The notes below the pieces were generated by a model. The model was not told where the DNA came from, did not search any database, and saw nothing but the letters and a program-made list of their open reading frames with translations. Made by a program: the position numbers and the translations under genes. Of a DNA stretch of 64,000 bases, positions 8,515 to 17,082 are shown piece by piece. Position 1 is the stretch's first letter, and every line of letters begins with the position of its first letter. The DNA is from Cytophagaceae bacterium (GTDB taxonomy: Bacteria; Bacteroidota; Bacteroidia; Cytophagales; Spirosomataceae): assembly GCA_027486845.1 (NCBI GenBank), contig JAIXOL010000081.1, positions 1 through 64,000 of the forward strand, in the 5' to 3' direction.

Positions 8515-9120
8515 ATGGTAAAACCAGTAGAAGAAATTATTAAAACCCGAACTAGAAAAATTCCTGCAAAGTATATTAGAGAAGTCGTGAATGGCAAGCC
8601 TTATTATTATAAAGGCTATAAAAGTGTAATGAATGGTACTAAACAAATCGAAGAAATTATGGGGAGTAGCTCATTGCAATCAATTATGGTAATGATTATT
8701 GGTTTTTTTATAAAATCGCACCTTAATAAATCAAAATACGTACTTGCAACCAACGAAGCAGGGCTTCATTTAGGTCATAAAAACAATATTTCAACCGATA
8801 TTGGCATTTTTTTGAAAGAAAAAGTAGTTCTGAATGACAAATACTTTGAAATCGCTCCCATAGTTGCCATCGAAGTGGATGTTAAAATTGAAACCGACAA
8901 AGATTTAGATTATGTATTTTCAAAATCAGAAGAAATGATGAATTTTGGTACTGAAAGAATCCTTTGGGTGATTACCAAACACAAAAAAATATTTGTGTTT
9001 TCAAAAAATGAAACGACGCAGATTTTAGACTGGAATAAAGATGTTGTAGTAATGGAAGGAGTAGTTTTAAATATCCATGATTTACTTGAAGAAGAAGACG
9101 TAAATCATTTATTAGGCTAA
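8515..9120 (+). CDS. Uma2-family putative nuclease
   Basis: A 201-residue protein of the Uma2/DUF820 group, predicted to have a PD-(D/E)XK nuclease fold. Visible family traits: [12 protein letters not shown] (the acidic active-site strand), [12 protein letters not shown] (the E-x-D strand), and [16 protein letters not shown] in the C-terminal core. The N-terminus is unlike typical cyanobacterial Uma2 proteins, so it is a divergent branch. The role of the family is not established. A promoter-like TTTTG (to 8470) and TACTTTCG (8492-8499) with a 21-nt gap precede the ATG. The 3' end overlaps convergent queG by 9 nt. Confidence 0.75.
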   Translation: MVKPVEEIIKTRTRKIPAKYIREVVNGKPYYYKGYKSVMNGTKQIEEIMGSSSLQSIMVMIIGFFIKSHLNKSKYVLATNEAGLHLGHKNNISTDIGIFLKEKVVLNDKYFEIAPIVAIEVDVKIETDKDLDYVFSKSEEMMNFGTERILWVITKHKKIFVFSKNETTQILDWNKDVVVMEGVVLNIHDLLEEEDVNHLLG

Positions 9121-10050
9121 TTTCACAAACTCAATATTTCGTTTTAAACCTTCCAGCTTTGTGCGTTTTACTGCACTTCTTCGAAAAATCTCTAGAAAAA
9201 CTTCATGCGAAATTTCCTCCCAATCATTTTTAGTAAATTGCTGTAAATCAGCATGTTGCTTGAAATCTGGGGTTTTAGTTGGTTGAGAAAAACGATTCCA
9301 CGGACAAACATCTTGACAAATATCACATCCAAAAATCCAATTTTCAAATTTACCTTTTACTTCTTCGGGAATGGCTTCTTTGAGTTCAATCGTAAAATAA
9401 CTGATGCACTTTGAGCCATCAACCACGTAAGGCTCAGTAATAGCATCGGTCGGGCAAGCATCCACGCATCGGGTGCAAGTGCCACAGTAATCTTTCATGT
9501 CAACATCCGCTTGAAGCTCTAAATCACAAATAATTTCGCCGATAAAGAAAAAACTCCCGATTTCTCTCGTAATCAAATTTGTGTGCTTTCCGACCCAACC
9601 GATTCCACTTTTTTTTGCCCAAACTTTATCCATCACTGGTGCAGAATCTACGAAAACTCGCCCGTTTACCTCTCCAATTTCTTCCGAAATATAGGCCATC
9701 AAATCTTTGAGTTTATCTTTCAGTACAAAATGATAATCTGTTCCATAGGCATATTTTGAAATTTTATAATTATCGTCTTTTTCAGTTAAAGTTTGTTGGG
9801 GAAAGTAGTTCAGAATGACCGTAATGACCGATTTTGCTCCGTCAATCAATTTGCGTGGGTCAAGGCGTTTATCAAAATGATTAGCCATATAAGCCATTTT
9901 CCCTTGATAATTTAGATTTAACCATTTTTCTAAACGAGGAGCTTCTTCTTCTAAGAAATCAGCTTTCGATATACCGCAAGCATCAAATCCCAATTCGATG
10001 GCTTTTGCTTTAATTAATTGAGAATATTTTTGTTGACGTAAAATATGCAT
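9112..10050 (-). CDS. queG: epoxyqueuosine reductase
   Basis: Last step of queuosine synthesis: reduces epoxyqueuosine to queuosine at position 34 of tRNAs with GUN anticodons, using cobalamin and two 4Fe-4S clusters. The N-terminal cobalamin-binding region has [11 protein letters not shown] and a conserved Asp in [11 protein letters not shown]. The cluster-binding motifs are both complete: [16 protein letters not shown] (about residue 191) and [11 protein letters not shown] (about residue 240). It has 312 aa, near the usual length for the short form. It is the third gene of a probable lpxK/caspase-like/queG operon, 21 nt after its neighbour. Confidence 0.95.
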   Translation of the reverse strand: MHILRQQKYSQLIKAKAIELGFDACGISKADFLEEEAPRLEKWLNLNYQGKMAYMANHFDKRLDPRKLIDGAKSVITVILNYFPQQTLTEKDDNYKISKYAYGTDYHFVLKDKLKDLMAYISEEIGEVNGRVFVDSAPVMDKVWAKKSGIGWVGKHTNLITREIGSFFFIGEIICDLELQADVDMKDYCGTCTRCVDACPTDAITEPYVVDGSKCISYFTIELKEAIPEEVKGKFENWIFGCDICQDVCPWNRFSQPTKTPDFKQHADLQQFTKNDWEEISHEVFLEIFRRSAVKRTKLEGLKRNIEFVKLA

Positions 10051-10071
10051 AAAGCAAATTTAAGGTAATTT

Positions 10072-11157
10072 TTACTTTTTAATATTAGCTGGCGAAACCC
10101 ATTCATCCCATTCGCTGTCATATTCAGTGTAGTGAATGTAATGCAAGCACGAAAACTTCTTCAAAACCTTTGCAGGATACCATTTTTCATAACTTGCAGA
10201 ATAAACTTTTACGCTTGCACCAATAGGGAAATCATTGGAACATTTAAAAGGTTTCACTCTCGACGGCTCAACAACATCTACTTCATTATTGGTATAACTA
10301 TAAAACCTAACTTTTAAATTTTTATTGGCTTCTACATTTTCAATGAACCCAAGCCAATCAGTTCCGTTATAATCTACCATTACTCGTTCGCCGATTCTAT
10401 TATTTTTCTTGGCTTTCACTCCGCTACTTATAGTCCAATTATTCATATTCGTTGGCACAAAATACGATGCTTTTTGTCCTTCAACAACTGCCATTTCGGT
10501 ATCAATGTACTTAGATAGTTCGTCGAGCTGAATTGTACCATCATTATCGGTATCAACAAAATTCCGGCCTTCGAGAGCATAAAGTAGAGCGTTTGAGAAA
10601 GTCCAGTTTCCAGTCGAAACATCAGTTGGTACTACCGAATTGAGTGCTGCATAATTTCGAGTTTTATATTTCTGAACTTCCTTAGCCAAACCGCCTGAAT
10701 TACAACAATCTGCAGTAAATAATGCCGTATTTCCTGCAAAATTATCGTTTACTGTCTTTACAATTTCTTCGGTAGTCCAATCTGCACCTTTATAATTGGC
10801 AAAACATACTTTTCCTCCATCATTTTTATAACCATGTCCGCAATAATAAAAAAACAGAATATCACCTTTCTTAGCTTGTTTAAGAAAAGAAATAAATCCC
10901 TTTTTAACAGCATTTGTAGTAGCATTTTGATCTTTGATATATAGCATCTGATTGGTAGGTACGCCTTGTTTTTCAAAGAATTTCATAATTTTAGCATCAA
11001 CTCTACCTTGCTTATCAAACGACGCAAAAGTATTTGGATCAGACCATTCTAAAACCCCAACCATAAAAACCCAAGTTCGTCCAAAATCTAATTTTTCTTG
11101 ACAAATTCCCTTCGAACTCAATATCAACAATATAAATAAAAGGTACATTTTTTTCAT
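10072..11157 (-). CDS. secreted caspase-family protease with C-terminal chromo/Tudor-knot-like modules
   Basis: A 361-residue protein with a signal peptide (cleaved near GICQ, residue 20). The peptidase C14 domain covers about 25-245. The dyad is visible: His108 in YYCGHGYK and Cys152 in ADCCNSGG. An EF-hand-like loop, DTDNDGTIQLDE (residues 202-213), lies near its end and suggests a calcium-binding insert, as in some metacaspases. The C-terminus has two similar beta-barrel-like units: 255-304 (GERVMVDYNGTDWLGFI to VKPF) and 312-361 (ASVKVYSASYEKWYPAKV to WDEWVSPANI). The second unit's W-Y-P-A-x-V, HYIHYTEYD and EWDEWV pattern is close to Tudor-knot/chromo-barrel and Agenet domains. It starts 5 nt after lpxK. 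Substrate and role are unknown; secretion suggests a periplasmic or outer-surface protease rather than an internal death effector. Confidence 0.8.
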   Translation of the reverse strand: MKKMYLLFILLILSSKGICQEKLDFGRTWVFMVGVLEWSDPNTFASFDKQGRVDAKIMKFFEKQGVPTNQMLYIKDQNATTNAVKKGFISFLKQAKKGDILFFYYCGHGYKNDGGKVCFANYKGADWTTEEIVKTVNDNFAGNTALFTADCCNSGGLAKEVQKYKTRNYAALNSVVPTDVSTGNWTFSNALLYALEGRNFVDTDNDGTIQLDELSKYIDTEMAVVEGQKASYFVPTNMNNWTISSGVKAKKNNRIGERVMVDYNGTDWLGFIENVEANKNLKVRFYSYTNNEVDVVEPSRVKPFKCSNDFPIGASVKVYSASYEKWYPAKVLKKFSCLHYIHYTEYDSEWDEWVSPANIKK

Positions 11158-11162
11158 TTTAG

Positions 11163-12218
11163 CTATATTTTTTTGGTAAAAGAATCTATTTTTGTCTTAA
11201 TGAACGCCTCAAAAGCTATTTTATTTTCAACCTCAATTTCGATAGGAACATAGAAAAACTGTTTTAATTCTAAGTCCGAAAGTTGAGGTTTTAGCTTTAC
11301 CATGTCTTTCTCAGTCGTGATTATTTGCAAATTTTCATGGCTTTTTCCTAAAACTTTGTCAATATCTTTTCTCGAAAAAGCGTGGTGGTCAAGGAAGTCA
11401 AAAGTTTTTTCAATCTTTAAATTTTTTTCTGAAAGATATTTCACAAAAACTTCAGGTCGGGCGATTGCCGTCATAACAACAACATTTTTTGTAGCATCAA
11501 AATCATTCTTCGAAGCATAAGCAGTAATTTCCTGATAAGAAATTTTTGAGAAAAACACAGGAATTTCTACTCTTGAATAAGCCAAAACTTCACCACTAAT
11601 CTTCTCCTTTTCTTCTTCGGTAATCTTGATTGGACATTTGGTAATAATTACTGCATCAGCTCTTTTTGTGCTGACTCTCACATCACGCAATCGCCCAAAT
11701 GGCACTAAATTATCTTCATAAAATGGCTTATTATAATTTGAAAGTAAAAGATTTATATACGGAAAAATCTTGCGATGCTGAAAGGCATCATCAAGAATAA
11801 CTATCTGATTATCAGCAAACTTTTCATGTATTTTATCAACACCTTCCACCCTATTTTCACACACTGCAACGTTTATTTTATCCTTAAATTTTAGATAATA
11901 TTGCATAGGTTCGTCACCAATAGATTCGGCACTTGCTTGGTTATCCGCCAACAAAAACCCTTTTGTTTTGCGGCCATAACCTCTACTCAGCGTACTAATT
12001 TTATTTTTATCACTTAGAAATCTGACTAGATACTCTACGAATGGTGTTTTACCAGTACCTCCTAAGCTCAGATTGCCGACATTAATTGTCAGCACTTTAG
12101 GTGAAACCGACTTCACGAAACCCACATCAAACAACCAATTACGCAAGAAAATTATCGCGTAATAAAGCCCATACAACGGAAAAAGTAGTATTTTTAGCAA
12201 AAAGATAATTACCTTCAT
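11163..12218 (-). CDS. lpxK: tetraacyldisaccharide 4'-kinase
   Basis: Phosphorylates the 4' position of the lipid A disaccharide precursor at the inner face of the cytoplasmic membrane. Residues 1-35 are a hydrophobic anchor. The P-loop is VGNLSLGGTGKTPFV (about residue 47), and ILDDAFQHRKI follows (about residue 145). At 351 aa it is of normal length for Bacteroidota. It stands apart from the main lipid A cluster and leads the operon with the caspase-like and queG genes. Confidence 0.95.
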   Translation of the reverse strand: MKVIIFLLKILLFPLYGLYYAIIFLRNWLFDVGFVKSVSPKVLTINVGNLSLGGTGKTPFVEYLVRFLSDKNKISTLSRGYGRKTKGFLLADNQASAESIGDEPMQYYLKFKDKINVAVCENRVEGVDKIHEKFADNQIVILDDAFQHRKIFPYINLLLSNYNKPFYEDNLVPFGRLRDVRVSTKRADAVIITKCPIKITEEEKEKISGEVLAYSRVEIPVFFSKISYQEITAYASKNDFDATKNVVVMTAIARPEVFVKYLSEKNLKIEKTFDFLDHHAFSRKDIDKVLGKSHENLQIITTEKDMVKLKPQLSDLELKQFFYVPIEIEVENKIAFEAFIKTKIDSFTKKI

Positions 12219-12314
12219 TTGGTTTTATATATGATTTATCGACTCAATAAAGTGTAAACTGCTCGAAAAGTATATAAATCGCTGATTTGTGTCATAAAAA
12301 AACAAAAGTTTCTG

Positions 12315-12322
12315 TACTTTTG
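12315..12322 (+). promoter_or_regulatory. -7 box of menC
   Basis: TACTTTTG fits TAnnTTTG, 21 nt before the ATG at 12343. The nearest TTG (12287-12289) is 25 nt upstream. Confidence 0.5.
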
Positions 12323-12342
12323 CCAAAATTAAGCATTTTTCA

Positions 12343-13434
12343 ATGGGTCTGAAAGTCAAATGGTTGAAGCACACTTTAAAGTTCAAGTTTGAAGCTGGAA
12401 CCTCACGTGGTGTCTATACTGAGAAAGATACTTTTTTCTTGAAAATATTCTATTCTGAAAACCCATTGGTTTTTGGCTTGGGAGAAGCTGCCCCATTGAA
12501 AGGTTTGAGTATTGATGATTTACCCAACTTCGAAGAAATTCTGCAAGAAATCTGCCATACTTTCAATAGTTTAGACCTTGAAGTTTTTGAATGGAATATC
12601 AACATTATACTTTCGCAACTCATCGACGACCGCCTGCCTTCTATCAAATTTGGTTTTGAAACTGCCCTTTTAGATATAATGAACGGCGGAAAAAGAGTTA
12701 TTTTTGATAATGTTTTTTCGAAAAGTAAAAAAGCAATCAATATCAATGGTTTGGTTTGGATGGGAAATAAAGAGTTTATGAACACCCAAGTAAATGAAAA
12801 ACTGGCAGCTGGCTTCGATACCATCAAGATAAAAGTCGGTGCCATTAATTTTGCGGAAGAATTAGAAATTCTGGCAGGTATTCGTCAACAATTTTCAGCA
12901 GAAGAAATCACACTCAGAGTTGATGCAAACGGAGCATTTTCATCTGAAGAGGCTCCCGAAAAACTTTCACAACTGGCTAATTATCAAATACATAGTATTG
13001 AGCAACCCATCAAGCAACATCAGCCAGAAGTAATGGCTGAACTATGCCAAAACAGCCCATTACCAATCGCTCTCGACGAAGAATTGATCGGTATAAGCGA
13101 TTATGTGCAGAAAATGCAATTGTTGAAAAAAATTAAACCTACCTACATTATTCTAAAACCAACACTTTTGGGTGGCCTACAACATTGTAGAGAGTGGATT
13201 GAAATTGCCACACGCTTACAAATTGGTTGGTGGATGACTTCAGCACTTGAGTCAAATATTGGTCTAAATGCTATTGCTCAGTTCACTGCCGAATATAAAA
13301 ATCAATTGCCGCAAGGTTTGGGTACAGGTTCGTTGTATCATAACAATATCGACAGTCCTCTTTTGGTCGAAAATGGCAAGTTACATTATCAAGTAAATTT
13401 GGCGTGGGATTTAAGTTTGATTCAAGATTTATAA
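12343..13434 (+). CDS. menC: o-succinylbenzoate synthase (enolase superfamily)
   Basis: Dehydrates SHCHC to o-succinylbenzoate in menaquinone synthesis. The enolase-superfamily barrel is clear: the Lys pair in IKIKVGA (about residue 160), then the metal ligands Asp in LRVDANGAF, Glu in SIEQPI and Asp in ALDEEL, and the second catalytic Lys in YIILKPTLLGG (about residue 270). The C-terminal WWMTSALESNIGLNA and GLGTGSLYHNN are typical of Bacteroidota MenC. A dipeptide epimerase of the same superfamily is the main alternative. Its men partners are not in the window, so it would act with genes elsewhere. Confidence 0.8.
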   Translation: MGLKVKWLKHTLKFKFEAGTSRGVYTEKDTFFLKIFYSENPLVFGLGEAAPLKGLSIDDLPNFEEILQEICHTFNSLDLEVFEWNINIILSQLIDDRLPSIKFGFETALLDIMNGGKRVIFDNVFSKSKKAININGLVWMGNKEFMNTQVNEKLAAGFDTIKIKVGAINFAEELEILAGIRQQFSAEEITLRVDANGAFSSEEAPEKLSQLANYQIHSIEQPIKQHQPEVMAELCQNSPLPIALDEELIGISDYVQKMQLLKKIKPTYIILKPTLLGGLQHCREWIEIATRLQIGWWMTSALESNIGLNAIAQFTAEYKNQLPQGLGTGSLYHNNIDSPLLVENGKLHYQVNLAWDLSLIQDL

Positions 13435-13658
13435 TTTGCCGCAAAGATGTCCGCTCTTTTCTAATTGAATTCTTAAAAGATTGGTCATGAAAGAAGGAAC
13501 AAATTCCAAAAATCAATTTGTTTTGAAAAACTATCTCTCCCGCTAAATCATTTCAAACTTATTTTGTGTATACGCCAAACCGCCAATGCTATATTCAACG
13601 ACCTAAAACTAAAAAATATTAGTTTTAGAAAATTCATAATAACAAGCTATCAATTAAC
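13435..13658. other. intergenic stretch, no gene seen
   Basis: AT-rich spacer between menC and the NRDE-like relic, with several stops in all frames. A short near-palindrome, CTAAAACTAAAAAATATTAG, lies at 13605-13624. It may hold the decayed 5' part of the relic, but I cannot recognise it. Confidence 0.4.
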
Positions 13659-13967
13659 GATTTAAACTGGATAGGCAAGCAAATTTTTCATAAAGAAATT
13701 GATGCATAAAGGCCTCATATTTGGTTTTCGGTTACATTCTATTCTCCTGAAATTAGCCAAGAGCGTGCACAATGGTTTGCTGATTTTTTTGCAAAGTAAC
13801 CCTAATTGCACAGAAGAAGATGAATTAAACTTTCATCACTTTGTAGGAAAAGGCGATATTAGAAACGACATAAAGATGAATCAAGAGAACAAATTGAAGA
13901 CTTTGAGCGTTACACAGTTTATTATGAGTATTTTTTGATGAAGTACCAAGACCTTCAAAAAGAGTAA
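13659..13967 (+). pseudogene. relic of an NRDE/TANGO2-like gene (3' part)
   Basis: Coding-like sequence is split over three frames. Frame A: LNWIGKQIFHKEIDA, a stop, then VTFYSPEISQERAQWFADFF and a stop near 13798. Frame B continues: CTEEDELNFHHFVGKGD, then IRNDIKMNQENKLKTLSVTQ. Frame C ends with YYEYFLMKYQDLQKE and a TAA at 13965. Joined, this resembles the C-terminal part of NRDE-family proteins (FH...G...NDI.MN.....T.S.T). The family name is my best match and less sure than the decay itself. Confidence 0.55.
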
Positions 13968-14122
13968 AATTTCACTCATAAAGTATTCACGGAATATTGT
14001 TTTTTTTAAATAATGCAAAGTAGTCTTCTTTAAATACAAGACGCTAACATTATAGAAGTAAAACATACTTGTAAAAAGCCATAGTCTGTTGTCCGTAAGC
14101 AATCGACTTTTAATCCTCCTTC

Positions 14123-15205
14123 ATGCCAAAAATAATCGCTATCGGAACCGCCAATCCAATTCATTGTCATCAACAAAATGACATCATGCGGTTTATGCTC
14201 GATGCCAATAATCCCGACGAAAAAAACAGAAAACTTTTGCCAATTCTATATCATCGAAGCGGTATTAATACTCGATATTCGGTCTTTTCTGATTTTTCGC
14301 TTTCTCGTGGACAATGGGATTTTTTTAGCGATAATTATACCATGCCATCAATCGAAAAACGGATGGCATTCTATAACCAAGAAGCGGTAAAACTTTCAGT
14401 TACAGCAATTGACAATTGCTTGCAAAATATTAAGGAAACCAACGTTGATATTCAAGCAATTACGCACTTAATCACCGTAACTTGTACCGGACTTTCCGCA
14501 CCCGGATTGGATATTCAGTTGGTACAAGCCCTTAACCTGTCGCCCAATATTATCCGTACTTCGGTCAATTTTATGGGTTGTTATGCCGCTCTTCACGCCC
14601 TCAAAATAGCCGATGCGTTTTGCAGAGCTGATGCTTCAGCCAAAGTTTTGGTTGTTTGTACTGAATTGTGTACGTTGCACTTCCAAAAATCGAATGATAT
14701 AGATGCGATTCTTTCGTCAACACTTTTTGCAGATGGTTCGGCGGCTTGTTTGATAAGTGGCGATAATGATGATAAAGGTTTAGAAATCAAGCAGTTTTAT
14801 TCACAAATTGCTTTGAGCGGACAAGCTGATATGGCTTGGCAATTATCAAGTACTGGTTTTCTGATGACACTCTCAAGCCATGTTCCGAAACTAATCAAAC
14901 AAGAAATTAGAAACCTACTTGAAAATTCACTGCAAAAGTTGGGTTTAAAGACAGAAAATATCACTGATTGGGCGATTCACCCTGGCGGAAAAAACATTTT
15001 GGAAGCAGTAGAAACTTCACTTGAATTGACCGTTGATGCCTTATCCGAATCTTATGATGTGCTAAAAAACTATGGAAATATGTCATCACCAACAATTTTA
15101 TTTGTTTTGAAAAAAATGATGGAAGACTCCAGCAAAAAAGGCAATATTTTTGCCATAGCTTTTGGGCCAGGCATCACGATGGAAAGTGTAATTTTAGAAC
15201 GATGA
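14123..15205 (+). CDS. type III polyketide synthase
   Basis: A 360-residue homodimeric chalcone-synthase-like enzyme that condenses malonyl-CoA units on an acyl-CoA starter. The catalytic triad is complete: Cys in NFMGCYAAL (about residue 153), His in WAIHPGGKN (about residue 288) and Asn in LKNYGNMSSP (about residue 321). It is most like the bacterial alkylpyrone/alkylresorcinol-type enzymes, but the product cannot be predicted. It overlaps the next gene, a methyltransferase, by 4 nt (ATGA), which implies translational coupling and O- or C-methylation of the polyketide. Confidence 0.92.
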   Translation: MPKIIAIGTANPIHCHQQNDIMRFMLDANNPDEKNRKLLPILYHRSGINTRYSVFSDFSLSRGQWDFFSDNYTMPSIEKRMAFYNQEAVKLSVTAIDNCLQNIKETNVDIQAITHLITVTCTGLSAPGLDIQLVQALNLSPNIIRTSVNFMGCYAALHALKIADAFCRADASAKVLVVCTELCTLHFQKSNDIDAILSSTLFADGSAACLISGDNDDKGLEIKQFYSQIALSGQADMAWQLSSTGFLMTLSSHVPKLIKQEIRNLLENSLQKLGLKTENITDWAIHPGGKNILEAVETSLELTVDALSESYDVLKNYGNMSSPTILFVLKKMMEDSSKKGNIFAIAFGPGITMESVILER

Positions 15206-16020
15206 ATTTCAAAACCCGCTCCTACCAATCCGAATTACTCGATAATGATGAAATTCCAACCGAAGACCTCTATCGAAACCTTCGAGAACTTGATTTTATC
15301 AATAGTTACCTCGGTGGACATTCGGTAGTGTTAAATGGAATTAAATATTTCATAAATTCAATACAAAAAGAATATTCAGAAATTACATTAAATTCAGAAA
15401 ATTCAAATAAATATGAAGTTTTAGAAATTACACAAAATACAATTAATACAGAAAAATTAGAACATACTGTATTTTCAAATATTTATGAAACATTAAAAAT
15501 ACACGAAATTGGTAGTGGTGGAGGTGATAATTTACGAGCTGTTAGTCGGTTTTTGAATAAAATCAGCATCTCTCACTCACTCGGAGGAGTTGATTTGAAA
15601 GAAGATTGTGTAAGATTTGCCGAAAATTTTGATACCCTATATCCAGCAATCAACTACGAAATTGCTGACTATCAAATGGCTACATTTCCTAAGGGACAGC
15701 CACATATTATCTTCAATTCACTGTTTTGCCATCATTTCAAGGATGAAGATTTAGTAAAAATGCTTCAATGGATGTATAAAAATTCTGAAATTGGTTTTGT
15801 CATTGCCGATTTGCACCGTCACCCGCTTGCCTACTATTCAATCAAATGGCTAACTGCTCTGTTTTCAAAATCATATTTGGTTAAAAACGATGCTCCACTC
15901 TCTGTTTTAAGAGGTTTTTCGAGAAACGAATGGGAAATTTTGCTGGAAAAAGCAGGTATAAAAAACTATAAAATCAAATGGAAATGGGCATTTAGATGGT
16001 TAATTTTGGTAAAAAAATAA
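15202..16020 (+). CDS. SAM-dependent methyltransferase (polyketide tailoring)
   Basis: A 272-residue class I methyltransferase: glycine-rich SAM motif HEIGSGGGDN (about residues 101-110), an acidic GGVDLKEDCVRFA strand (about 130), and FNSLFCHHF (about 177). It overlaps the type III PKS by ATGA and probably methylates its product. Relatives in T3PKS clusters are near 230 aa. The extra length sits at residues about 52-98, a Glu/Asn/Thr-rich, very AT-rich stretch (15355-15495) inserted just before motif I. The codons there differ sharply from the rest of the gene. The fold may tolerate this as a surface loop. Confidence 0.85.
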   Translation: MNFKTRSYQSELLDNDEIPTEDLYRNLRELDFINSYLGGHSVVLNGIKYFINSIQKEYSEITLNSENSNKYEVLEITQNTINTEKLEHTVFSNIYETLKIHEIGSGGGDNLRAVSRFLNKISISHSLGGVDLKEDCVRFAENFDTLYPAINYEIADYQMATFPKGQPHIIFNSLFCHHFKDEDLVKMLQWMYKNSEIGFVIADLHRHPLAYYSIKWLTALFSKSYLVKNDAPLSVLRGFSRNEWEILLEKAGIKNYKIKWKWAFRWLILVKK

Positions 16021-16054
16021 ACTAAAAGCCAAATTTTCTTTACCTTCGCCATCT

Positions 16055-16071
16055 ACAAGTTGAAAACTTGT
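16055..16071. repeat. ACAAGTT...AACTTGT palindrome
   Basis: ACAAGTT and AACTTGT in inverted order lie here around a 3-nt centre. The same two arms recur at 52314-52330 around AGA, so this is a dispersed small palindrome. Confidence 0.5.
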
Positions 16072-16144
16072 CCGACATTTCTCATAACTTATTGCAGTTT
16101 ATGAAGTTTATACTTTAATTATCAATTCCGTTATCATCAAAAAA

Positions 16145-16837
16145 ATGTTCGTCACACTCACCATTGTTCGTTACCCAAAATACCTGATTCCTTTGGCATT
16201 CATTTCGATGGCAGTTTTACATATTCCTTTGTATTTTACGAAAGGAATTACGTTTTGGAAATTATTGGGATGTGGTAAAAATGGCACTTTTGATATTCAT
16301 CCCGACTATCAGCAATGGGGCTTGATGGCAGTTTGGAAAGACAAAAATGATGCGGAAAAATTTCAAAAAAAATCATTTGTTTGGACTTGGTGGCAATTTT
16401 TGACCAAAGAACAATGGACAATTGGTTGTATTCCTTACGAATCTCACGGAAAATGGGATGGAAAAGAACCTTTTGGACAACCCACACCCGACCGCACTTA
16501 TCAAGGTTCGATTGCGGTTCTCACTCGAGCGACAATTCGTGTATCAAAATTAGCTGGTTTTTGGAAAAACGTTCCGACAGTTGCAGCATCAATGGGACAT
16601 GCACAAGGATTTGTAACATCGGTTGGCATCGGCGAAATGCCTTTTCTTCGACAAGCAACATTCTCAGTCTGGGAAAGTTTGGAAGATGTGAAGAAATTTG
16701 CATATAGACAAAGAGAACATGCTGAAGTTATTAAAAAAACTCATTCAGAAGGCTGGTACTCAGAAGAGCTTTTTGCAAGATTTATTCCAGTACAAACCTT
16801 CGGAACAATTAAAGGTATTAATCCATTTATTGTTTAA
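16145..16837 (+). CDS. spheroidene monooxygenase (CrtA)-like protein
   Basis: A 230-residue protein of the CrtA-like, heme-binding family that oxidises the ends of carotenoids (2-keto products). Family traits: ASMGHAQGFVTSVGIGEMP (about residue 150), RQATFSVWES (about 172), and the C-terminal HAEVIKKTHSEGWYSEELF and ARF. Residues about 13-32 are hydrophobic. Its true substrate here is unknown; a carotenoid or the neighbouring polyketide are both possible. A TACCTTCG box (16041-16048) precedes it, so it may be separate from the PKS operon. The start at 16145 fits the family. Confidence 0.75.
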   Translation: MFVTLTIVRYPKYLIPLAFISMAVLHIPLYFTKGITFWKLLGCGKNGTFDIHPDYQQWGLMAVWKDKNDAEKFQKKSFVWTWWQFLTKEQWTIGCIPYESHGKWDGKEPFGQPTPDRTYQGSIAVLTRATIRVSKLAGFWKNVPTVAASMGHAQGFVTSVGIGEMPFLRQATFSVWESLEDVKKFAYRQREHAEVIKKTHSEGWYSEELFARFIPVQTFGTIKGINPFIV

Positions 16838-17082
16838 AGACACTTCACACCATAACCTATTTCATTCCAAACGGTAGTTTTTATTAAAATACTGATAATA
16901 CACTGACCATCAACAAAATAATCAAATATTTCATTTTTAATCATTTGCATTTCTGTGTATATTTTTTAAATTTTACTGCATAATCATCTCCATACATACG
17001 TTATCTAATAGACTCCGCTACTATCGGGCATGATTTTTGATTAAAACTACTGAGTGATTGAATACATGAAAAGATTTTAACT

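Noticed and set aside
9112-12218. A bacterial immune (caspase effector) locus
   Set aside because: The caspase-like protein has a signal peptide and sits with lpxK and queG; no sensor, nuclease or other defence gene adjoins it.
13881-14102. Minus-strand open frame before the type III PKS gene
   Set aside because: Low-complexity AT-rich sequence overlapping the NRDE-like relic, with no family resemblance.
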